DNA of 64,000 bases from Begonia masoniana. Taxonomy: Eukaryota > Streptophyta > Magnoliopsida > Cucurbitales > Begoniaceae. Positions 56,117-64,000 of this stretch are shown here, piece by piece. Below the pieces are notes generated by a model. That model was not told the origin of the DNA. It worked only from the letters and a program-made list of their open reading frames with translations, and ran no database searches. The DNA lies in the NCBI GenBank assembly GCA_022432975.1, contig CM039504.1, positions 1,647,459-1,711,458 on the forward strand, read 5' to 3'. A program made the position numbers and the translations under genes. The first letter of the stretch is position 1. Each line of letters begins with the position of its first letter.

Positions 56117-56803
56117 TTGAGAAAGGATGATGATCTTGATTCACCGTGGGAAGAATTGGGACCTATTGCCAGCACGAGCTTCAGAAGAAACAACGAAGAA
56201 AAGGTAGGAAGGAGAGGAGGAAAAGCGACCGAGAAATTATCACGGGTTGAATATGAGTCCCCCTTTTCAGATAATTATTTATCAGACTCTGAAGAAGAGA
56301 GTTTTTCAGCTCGCTCTGCAGAGAAGATGAAAGAAAGAGAAAAAGAAGAAAATAGCTCTTTGTTGCAAATTCTTGATTCGTGGTACAATCGCAAAGAAGG
56401 GCTGGATAAAAAAGAGGACAAGAGGGAGAATTCTGATGGAATGATTGACTGTTCTGTCAACAATTTCATGTCATCCAGTTCATCAGGCGACATAAATGAA
56501 ACAAGTGCGGGAGTTAATGGAAACGGGAGGGAGAATTCTGATGGGATGATTGACTTTTCTGCGGATAATTTCAAGCCATCAGGAACAGGCAACATAAGTG
56601 AAACTAATAGAAGAAAGGAGAGGCCTCAAAAGAGCTACTCTTTTGTGTTAGACCCAGATGAGAATAACAAGGAGAAGCTCATTGATGGCATAATTGATAG
56701 CCTAAAGAAACCCAGATATGCTCCACTCTTCTTCTCCTCTTCGTTTCCGGGTCTGTCCACCATGATTGCACAGATTGATTGGAGGATTTGGTCGTCTTTA
56801 TGA
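56117..56803 (+). CDS. Open frame of unknown function inside the Pack-MULE-like element
   Basis: A 228-aa frame, highly charged and Ser-rich (DSEEESFSARSAEKMKERE), with an internal duplication (RENSDGMIDCSVNNF and RENSDGMIDFSADNF, about 30 residues apart) and ending in FVLDPDENNKEKLIDG...SLKKPRY. I do not recognise it. It may be exons captured from a host gene. The last ~35 residues overlap, on the other strand, a frame with SWWTDPETKRRRRV (about 56,700-56,930) that faintly recalls small plant DUF3511 proteins, so the captured segment may contain pieces of two genes. Confidence 0.4.
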   Translation: MRKDDDLDSPWEELGPIASTSFRRNNEEKVGRRGGKATEKLSRVEYESPFSDNYLSDSEEESFSARSAEKMKEREKEENSSLLQILDSWYNRKEGLDKKEDKRENSDGMIDCSVNNFMSSSSSGDINETSAGVNGNGRENSDGMIDFSADNFKPSGTGNISETNRRKERPQKSYSFVLDPDENNKEKLIDGIIDSLKKPRYAPLFFSSSFPGLSTMIAQIDWRIWSSL

Positions 56804-57026
56804 CATGTCGATTCAGAGCAGAAGGATCCAGCTTCAATGGCGGATGGGACCCAGTCACGTACATCTTCTTCTCCCCGGCGATCGTGTTATTCTTCACCAC
56901 CATGGCTGTGTTTCTACCACCTCCGACCTGGGTTTCCGCCATTGATGATGGGCCTGCTCTCTCTCTCTACGCCCTCGCCGATTTTAGCATTCCTAAAGAG
57001 GGGAGGGGTTCTTCTGAGTTTTACGC

Positions 57027-57031
<5 letters not shown>

Positions 57032-57121
<90 letters not shown>
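57032..57121. repeat. (GA)n microsatellite in the Pack-MULE-like element
   Basis: About 90 bp of GA units with one break near 57,066, ending at the inner edge of the right TIR. Pyrimidine/purine runs (TCTCTC) also border the left TIR at 56,034-56,085. Confidence 0.95.
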
Positions 57122-57124
<3 letters not shown>

Positions 57125-57297
57125 GTTTAGGAATTTTGAAAACAATCTGTTAAATTTAATTTAAAAATTGACGGTAGGGTTTAAATTGCAAACGTTTTAT
57201 ACGTTAGGGTTTGATTGGGTACAAAAAAAACGTTAGGTACCAAATGGTCACTGACCCCATACGTTGGGGTCTAAATGGTACTTTTCCCTATTTATTA

Positions 57298-57985
57298 TTT
57301 TATTGTTCACTTCATTATGCATGCTTACATATTTGATGACTTGTCATTTCCTGTTTTCGTTGACTATTTGAATTCACGGAACCTTTTAATATTAAATTGT
57401 ATCTATCATTTGTCAATCTACGTATGCAAATACGAAGTGAGCTTTTTTTGCTATTTAATATTTAAAATAATTAGTTAAAAACAATGATGGTGTTGAAAAA
57501 GCAAAGTTTTCTTGCTTTTATGTCCATTAGAACAAGTCTTGCATAGTTCAAAAGATGTCAATTTAAAAAGTAGCAAAATGACGTTTGGGATAGTTTGAAA
57601 GTCATTGGTCAGTGCCAATGGGCAATGGAATGGGCAATGGGTGGGCTAGCTGCTACCCCGTCGCCTTCAAGGAGCAGTGCGTCAGCGCCTACTCAATCGC
57701 CTGCGCGTATTTCACGTCATCCCTCACCTCTCTTTGACCCACTTATAATAAATGCCCCTTCAATCTGCCTCTTAAAATAAAAGTTTCTTTTTTAAATTAA
57801 GTAAACAAATTGAATTTCCACATTTTTCACTGTTAGCTATTCCAGTCAATTTCTATCAATATATATCATATTTCTCTTTTAATGAGATAATTAAATCTAA
57901 TAATTTGTAGCTTAATTTTGATCTCTATCAATATTTTATTTAGCGATTTTGAACCATATAAATAGCGTGATAGAGTTAGAAATCA
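57298..57985. other. AT-rich intergenic sequence
   Basis: No gene, transposon end or conserved motif recognised. Confidence 0.5.
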
Positions 57986-58822
57986 GGTTTAGAAATCACC
58001 CCGAGATAAAATATTTTGTTAAGTGAAAAATGTTGTATATATGTTTTGAATGTAGGGAATAAATTGACGATAATGTTCAAATATTTATCAGCTGAAAGAT
58101 GGAACGTCGATTTATTCAAACAACATTAAAAGTGTTAAATTGCACTTTATTTTTAAATTAAAATTAAATATAAAATTATCGAAAATAATGTGAAGGTGAA
58201 ATTATATTAAGTTTGTGAAGGTGAACCATTTGAAGAGATAAATTTGCTTAATTAGTTGTTAATCGTCTAGCTATCGTGCGATGTAGTGTATTTCGAATAC
58301 CAGATGATGTAAGTATTGTTTTGTCGTCTAGCGATCGGGCGATTTAGTATATCGCTTAGTCACGTGATGTTTAATGAGTCACAAAAACGAGAGATGCACG
58401 GTTCCACCGGAAGATGTCTTCTATTGGGCAACGTATTAAGTCATGCAGAGTACACGTGCAATCGGAAGATGTTACCCTATCATCGATGCCATGCAAACCC
58501 ATGCAGCCCGAGCAGAATGCAGTCGTGTGATCTGAGGGCATTTCTTTTTTACCCGATTATGTCATGGAACTGATAACCGAGCATAGTCGCTCGATTCTGC
58601 GAACTAAAGAGTTATTAGATTAATGAAAGAGTCGAGTTTTGGATGGTTTAGTTCTGTCAGATGATATGTTGTCCGCGAGTCAAGTTTTAAGTTCTAAGTT
58701 TTCTTTCAAAAAAAATAATAATAATAAAAATAATACTAATAATGAACATGATGCAGAAAGTAAGAATTAAATGATTAAGAAAGTCATAAATTATGACTCG
58801 GCCTTACTGGGGTCGTTACACG
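57986..58822 (+). mobile_element. Possible LTR remnant ending GGGGTCGTTACA
   Basis: The right end (58,811-58,822) looks like the end of a long gypsy-type LTR and abuts copia coding sequence without a gap. The left part has a CACCCCGAGATAAAAT word similar to such LTR starts, but no target duplication was found (5 bp after the end: CGTCT). GATCG-containing repeats (CGTCTAGCTATCGTGCGAT, CGTCTAGCGATCGGGCGAT) occur at 58,265 and 58,325. Confidence 0.4.
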
Positions 58823-60166
58823 TCTTGTCGCCAAAGGTTATGATCAAACTAAAGGCATTGATTATGACGAGACCTTCAGCCCAGTGGTCAAACCTACTTC
58901 TGTTCGCCTTGTGCTCTCTTTAGTTGTGTCTTCTCAGTGGCCTATTAAACAACTTGACATCAGTAATGCTTTTCTCCACGGTGACCTAACTGAGAGGGTC
59001 TACATGCAACAACCTCTTGGGTTTGTTGATTCCTCCTCTCCGTCAGCTGTCTGCTTATTACATAAAGCTCTCTATGGCCTCAAGCAATCTCCGAGAGTCT
59101 GGTACACTAAACTTCACACTGCTTTAATCAATTGGGGTTTTTTCGCATCACGGTATGATTCATCTCTTTTTATACGACGGACATCATCTTCTGTTATCAT
59201 TATGCTCGTGTATGTGAATGATATTATTTTGATAGGCGACTCCCCGCCCTTGTTAGAGGAGCTTCTACACTATCTGCATTCTCAGTTCCGTGTTCGGGAT
59301 CTCGGGCCTCTATCGTATTTTCTGGGTATTTTTGTCACTCAGACCTCGGCTGCTATGCATCTTTCTCAGTCTCGATATATCATGGATCTTCTCCACCGAG
59401 CCAATATGGCCTCTTGCAAACCAGTTCCGACTCCCATGGTGGCTGGCCCAGTCCTCTCTTTACAGTCTGGCTCACCTCTCCCGGATGGTTTTCTTTACCG
59501 AGTATTGTTGGTGGTTTGCAATATTGCTGTCTCACACGTCCGGATATCGCCTTTGCGGTCAATAAAGTCTCACAGTTTATGCATGCCCTGTCTGATGCTC
59601 ATTGGCAAGCCGTCAAGCGCATCTTGTGCTACCTTAAGAGTACACTCCCTCTCGGTATCTCTTTTAGGCCCTCTGCCACTGCTCACTTAACTTGCTATAC
59701 TGATGCCAATTGGGCTTCTTACCCCGATGACCGCAAGAGCACCAGTGGGTTCTGTATCTTTCTCGGTACGAATCTCGTGTCCTGGTCCTCCACTAAACAG
59801 AAAGTTGTCTCTCGTTCCAGCACGGAATCAGAGTACCGTAGTGTTGCCAACGGTGCGGCCAAGATCCTCTGGATACAGTCACTCTTACAGGAACTAGGTA
59901 TTACTCTCTCCGCTCCACCTCTCATCCTCTGTGACAATCTCAGCGCTACTTATCTGGCGTCTAATCGTGTCCTGCACTCCAAATCCAAACATGTAGAGAT
60001 CGACTATCACTTCGTTCGCGAAAAGGTGCTTCAAAAGCGGTTGTTGGTCAAATTCACTCCTTCGGAAAATCAATTGGCCGACGCTCTCACCAAACCTTTA
60101 CCTCCGGCCCTGTTCCACAGTTTTATCTTCAAGATCTTCGGCCGCCGGCCTTGATCTTGAGGGGGG
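58823..60166 (+). pseudogene. Copia5: truncated pol (reverse transcriptase and RNase H)
   Basis: Starts abruptly inside reverse transcriptase (RLVAKGYDQTKGIDYDETF) and runs through LDISNAFLHGDL, ALYGLKQSPRVWY and LGPLSYFLG. A one-base loss near 59,502 (GFLYR|SIVGG) shifts it into IVGGLQYCCLTRPDIAFA, RNase H (YTDANWASYPDDRKSTSG, SRSSTESEYRS) and the end DALTKPLPP...FGRRP-stop. The catalytic YVDD reads YVND (VYVNDIILIG), so the enzyme would be inactive. It is similar in style to Copia1. The 5' two thirds of the element are missing. Confidence 0.9.
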
Positions 60167-60394
60167 TATTAGTATATATAGTTAGGATTAAACTATTTTA
60201 GTCAAATTGTAACTAATGTCTTTTCACTCTCTCATCATTACACCTTACTCTATACTTGTACAAATGTATCAGATGTTTTCAATTCATTATGGAAAAACTC
60301 TTTTTCATCTGCCGCCTTCTTCCCCTGCTTCCTGGTTCTTCTTCTCCTTCTTCTTGATTCTGTGTGCTTGTAGATCTGCAAGTTCAATATTCAA
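60167..60394 (+). repeat. Copia5 3' LTR
   Basis: Begins TATTAGTATATATAG after the polypurine tract CTTGAGGGGGG and runs to about 60,394, where CHX exon 1 sequence (TTAAGGGCCTGAGCAGCC) starts. Confidence 0.72.
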
Positions 60395-61545
60395 CGTTAA
60401 GGGCCTGAGCAGCCATTGAAGTGTTGCGGAGAGGAGGAAGAAAAGGATGATTTGGAGCATCATGAGTGGTAATTCGAAATCCAGGGGATTTTCTCCATGC
60501 CAAATGCCTAAATAGACAGTGTTCTGATGAAAGCAAATCTCTCGATTTTTTAATGGAGTTGGAATGGAAGTGTTCCTTACAGGAATGATCATTGTCGTAC
60601 TTCTAACTCCCACGATCCTCCTCAAGTGTTCTGAAATGTCCATAGTTGATTGCAGGCACAATGGAGAGAGACTGAATAAGAATGATTCTTATGAGTTGGC
60701 GAAAAGGGGGCATACGTAGGGCTGTTTGAACAAAATACAAAAATAGATACGTTGGGAAAAATAGGAAGGAGAAAACAGGGGGCAGAAGAAGAAAGATGCC
60801 TGCTATAGCAATATTCCAGGTACTCCTTGCCACTTCTTGAGAGCATTGATTAACCATTATCACTGCAATGAGGAAGACCAAGTATACCGAGCCAAATATG
60901 GATATTACATACAATATGTGGAGACTTTTAGGATCAAATATATGGTCGCTGAATTTCTTGTTGCTACCCGGAACATAAGCCCCAAGATAATCCCCCGCTA
61001 TAATTTTCGATATAAAAAACTGTTAGAGTTTGATCTAACTTGAATTCTATTTGAGTTTCGCTGGTTGTACTCGTGAACTTGCGTTGTTAAATTCACGTAT
61101 AGCAATATTCTATTTGTTAAATTTTGTTTTCCTATATAAATTCACGTGAGTTATATCCACAAAACTCGCATTTGCACTTTGATATTCACACAGAAGAAAT
61201 CATCTTCATTTTTTCTCAAAAAGGTTAGTCTTTGTAAATGACAGTGTCTCAATTTTGGTAATTTATTTTTCGTAATTGTTCAATTTCTAACAAAAGAAAA
61301 ATGAACACACAAGAAGATAAATTGTTTTCATAATGAATTCAAGTTTAGAGGTGGAAACAAGAATTCAGTAGGATACCGTGATATTGCAGACGAATCAGGG
61401 TTGGTTGAAGGTCTGAGAAGCCAACAAATAGTTGTGGAAAAAAAACAAGATTAAGACGATTGGGAGAAGCATGAGTTGAAATGTAAGATGAAGAGGAACA
61501 AACAGGCGCTGTAGAATTTCCTGCTCTCAAAATCACGACAAGCAT
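60395..61545 (-). pseudogene. CHX-H: duplicated CHX-D exon 1 plus CHX-E remnants
   Basis: 60,395-60,643 is CHX-D-type exon 1 (MDISEHLRRIVG...LQWLLRPL), cut at its 3' end by the Copia5 LTR. About 60,750-61,000 repeats the CHX-E exon 2 piece, and about 61,350-61,545 the CHX-E exon 1 piece. The left copy has the same D/E fusion, so the fusion is older than the duplication. Confidence 0.85.
61021..61292. mobile_element. Possible small solo copia LTR, duplicate copy
   Basis: Counterpart of 47,123-47,394 carried along by the segmental duplication (TGTTAGAG...TCTAACA). Confidence 0.5.
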
Positions 61546-61559
61546 GAATTCCTGCTCAA

Positions 61560-62525
61560 CCCAGATCCATCAAATTGCAGAAGAAGAGAATGAAGAGAGA
61601 GAAAGAGAGAGAGATTCTGCAACCTAAAAGTGGGAGCTTGGCATTTTGACTATAAATGAGTGAATACAAGCTGGAATGAGAAACCGAACCCACTTAAGAT
61701 GGAATTGTAGAAGGAGCAAATAGCCAACAATTCCTGTCTCTGTCAACTCTCATCTTCATCGTAAACGCCAACGCTTAAGATCTTCAAGCTTATCCAACAT
61801 CTTGTCGTACAAACCTGGCTGGAATTTATCAATATACTCCTAGTAAAACGGTGTCGTTAAAGTCTGAGAGGAAGTGAGGAACTGCATTCATCACTCATTC
61901 TTTTCCTTTTAAACATGAACATTGAACAATGTGACTAAATTATACATTTTTTTTTAAATTACAAAATTTTACGGACTATATTCTCACGACATGTCTGTTA
62001 TGTAGTAAAATTTTCAAACCAATCCGATATCGTTTAGTATATTTTCTGCACTGAACATTTGTTCTTCGAGAACGAGTATCCATTGCCAAATCTAGTCGAG
62101 ATCGGTCATCAGCCAGAAGTTAATTTGTTAACAAAATCATACTATAAAGATGACTTGGATAACAAAAGGACCTTAAAGTCTAGTTTGTTAATCTTAGGGG
62201 TGAATTTGGCTGGGCGGAAAATGGTGTCTTTGTATAGACAATAACTTTTAATGTAACAGTGCGATCAGTTGACATGGCTTTTTTAATGGAAATTTTGACG
62301 CACGGTGTGAAATTTGAGGGTCACTTTGGAATTGGACGAGCAACTCAACTTGACCCTGAATCATCCAACTATAAAATTTGGATGCTTAGTTTGATTGTTA
62401 GTGGAGTAGAAGAAGTCTGAAAATCACTTGGTTAACCTAGAGAGAGGGGTAATTCTTAAGCGAAACAGAAAACTGATTTGCAAGCAAAGTGAGGCGCCAT
62501 TAAATTTCTTAAATTCTGAAACCAT
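61560..62525. other. Spacer between CHX-H and CHX-I
   Basis: Same as 47,640-49,182 without the MITE. The empty site reads ATAACTTTTAATGTAACAG near 62,242. No gene. Confidence 0.65.
61839..61858. promoter_or_regulatory. Conserved CHX upstream motif
   Basis: CCTAGTAAAACGGTGTCGTT, identical to 40,284 and 47,941. Confidence 0.5.
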
Positions 62526-64000
62526 TTAGGGTTTTTCGCCGCCGTCTGAGAAGATAACTGGATGATAACCATCTACAGGAAATGCGTGCTGCATTACCAG
62601 GACTGACGCCTCTCCTCCACAGATATCAGAGGATGCAAGCATGTCGCCTACTGCTCCCAGCTCTGCGTTCTCCACAAATTCAGACATTTCCTCCTCAACC
62701 GTCAGAGCATTTCCTCGCCGCCGCCCCACCATCATCAGGTTGTAACTGTTTTCCATACACCGCAAGGAGTCGATTAAATGTACTCCATCATTCACCACGA
62801 TTTCCCTCACCTCCACTCTAGGGTTACTCCGGTTCTTCAGCTTGAATTCATCTATCAGAAATTCGTCTTGCTTCCTATCTTCGTCGTAATGCTTCTTTTC
62901 CTTCCCGTAGAAGATAAATTGAATAACCGTGATGTTCGCCGTCGAAAGGCCGGACATGCGGGTTGCAAATGCTAGGGCCTCTCGATCATCAACGCCGCCT
63001 ATGAAAATAACAGCGACGCGGTAAGACAAAATTTCTGGTTTCAAATGGCAACTAAAGCTCCTATCCACGAGAATCCCCACCGTGCAAGGCGCAGATGCCT
63101 GCAAACTTGTATTGAAATGGCGCATCGATGCCATCGCTTGATTATCAACGACCAATCTTTGATTTTCGTGGAAAGGGACGATGACGAAGGGGATGAGATT
63201 ATCCAGTGCGAACCTGGAGATACAGTCGTGTATGCTTCTGTAAGGAGCAATCAAGACGAAGGGGTGGATTGCAACTGGGCCACTCGTGTTCTTTGAGAAG
63301 TTCTCAAACGCTCGCATTATGTAATCGGAATTAACCGAATTTCCATTCTTGGATCTCCTTCTCTTCTTATCGTGCCGAACAAAAAGGGGAGCTGCTCGAC
63401 CGACAAGCTCTATCAGATGGAATACATATACAGAGAGTGGACTTGCTTCAGTTGGGTTGGAGCCTTGGAGAAGAGAAATGATGCTCCGAACGTTATCTTG
63501 GCTGTGGATACATGAAATTATCCGAAACTCAGAGTCGTTACAGCATCGTTGGATCGATTGTATCCCCGTTTGTCCGATTGCTTCTCGATGATCGAGTCGC
63601 AATTGAGGCTTGCCACAGATGTCGATTATTGGGGTAACAATCATAATCAAGCCAAGCATTGACAGCACCAACTGAGTGAAAGTCTGGTTATCGATGAACT
63701 GCATTATGGGGAAGAAATGTCGATCAATATAAGTGCAAGGATGAATTCAGTTGAAAGAAGAAAGAAAAATTGAATCTAACCTGCGACTTCAACCATCTGC
63801 GGTAGACAAAAAGCTCGACTATCCCCTTGAGGCTCATGATGAAGCTCAGCAGGATGGCTTTTTTCAGCAATATGTTGGAGTAAACCGCAGCCAGAAGATT
63901 TCCCAAAAACTTGGCACAATATGCTGCAAAGATGATGAACTGAAATGCAAAAAACGTCCTCCAATCTTTGACGGAATATATGTTTGTTTCATGCCCAACG
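62526..64000 (-). CDS. CHX-I: cation/H+ antiporter, partial (continues past window), near-identical to CHX-F
   Basis: Exon 3 is 62,526-63,698 (same 1173 bp length as CHX-F) and the 3' part of exon 2 is 63,781-64,000 (...MSLKGIVELF...WLKSQ). The rest lies beyond the window. Only a few residue changes separate it from CHX-F (for example FPVDGYHP against FPVDDYHP, ENQRLVV against ENQKLVV). It keeps the same early stop after DGGEKP and all soluble-domain blocks (GILVDRSFSC, IFIGGVDDREALAFA, MMVGRRRGNAL). It is open throughout what is visible. Confidence 0.9.

Larger units (their letters stand above)
55865..57288. mobile_element. Pack-MULE-like element, 166-bp TIRs, 9-bp TSD TATTTATTA
   Basis: Bounded by TATTTATTA (55,856-55,864 and 57,289-57,297). 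Its terminal inverted repeats (55,865-56,030 and 57,123-57,288, beginning GGGAAAAGTACCATTTAGAC) are almost identical. A 9-bp duplication and long TIRs are hallmarks of Mutator-like transposons. The interior has no transposase but holds unrelated coding-like sequence (56,117-56,803) and a (GA)n run, as in elements that carry host gene pieces. Confidence 0.9.
60395..64000. repeat. Segmental duplication of 46,496 to ~50,657
   Basis: Near-identical to the left copy through CHX-E/D remnants, spacer and CHX-F. It lacks the MITE (48,391-48,910) and has small indels near 61,830-61,930 and 62,320. The left breakpoint coincides with the Copia5 LTR; the right end lies beyond the window. Confidence 0.93.

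Noticed and set aside
58316..58573. 85-codon frame in the LTR-like remnant
   Set aside because: No domain; the sequence looks like non-coding LTR with short GATCG repeats.
1..64000. tRNA, rRNA or small RNA genes
   Set aside because: No cloverleaf boxes, rRNA segments or snRNA-like promoters were recognised by eye; the only tRNA-related sequences are the retrotransposon primer sites.

Overview
This is a piece of an angiosperm, most likely eudicot, nuclear genome. Genes are split by GT-AG introns, the families are plant-specific (LRR receptor kinase of the IMK2/IMK3 type, plant sorting nexin 2, laccase, CHX cation/H+ exchangers), and the space between them is filled with Ty1/copia, Ty3/gypsy-type LTR and Mutator-like transposons. 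No RNA genes or CRISPR arrays were seen.

Layout. 1-7 kb is a normal gene-dense stretch: the broken 3' end of a receptor kinase (+), a five-exon SNX2 gene (-) and an intact six-exon laccase gene (+), the last two diverging from a 1.1 kb shared spacer. From 7.5 kb to the end the window is a tandem cluster of CHX antiporter genes, all on the minus strand. I label them A (7.6-10.2 kb), B (split: 13.30-13.37 kb and 37.4-40.0 kb), C (40.8-43.5 kb), D (44.1-46.7 kb, pseudogene), E (46.9-47.6 kb, remnant), F (49.2-51.8 kb), G (52.8-55.4 kb), H (60.4-61.5 kb, remnant) and I (62.5 kb to beyond the end). C and F look intact, and I looks intact as far as it is visible. A has one frameshift, G has four, and B is interrupted in its last exon.

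The B gene is cut by a 24 kb nest of transposons. A minus-strand copia element (Copia1, 13,372-37,419, 5-bp target duplication GGAAA) was itself hit by four further elements: a young SIRE-like copia (Copia2, 16,056-30,211, duplication ATAGC), a deletion-derived copia (Copia3, 30,257-31,844, GCTTG) and two solo LTRs of a gypsy-like family (32,297-33,859, GACAA; 34,168-36,387, TCTGG). Copia2 carries a further solo LTR (24,075-27,921), which contains a perfect 1-kb array of a 12-bp unit. Another solo LTR (10,699-13,152, GAGAT) sits just downstream of gene B.

The right part shows recent segmental duplication: 46,496 to about 50,657 is repeated at 60,395-64,000. The duplicate preserves the empty insertion site of a Mutator-type MITE present only in the left copy. 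A Pack-MULE-like element (55,865-57,288) and a truncated copia (58,823-60,394) lie between the two copies.

All exon boundaries, target duplications and identities were read by eye; no searches or alignments were run.
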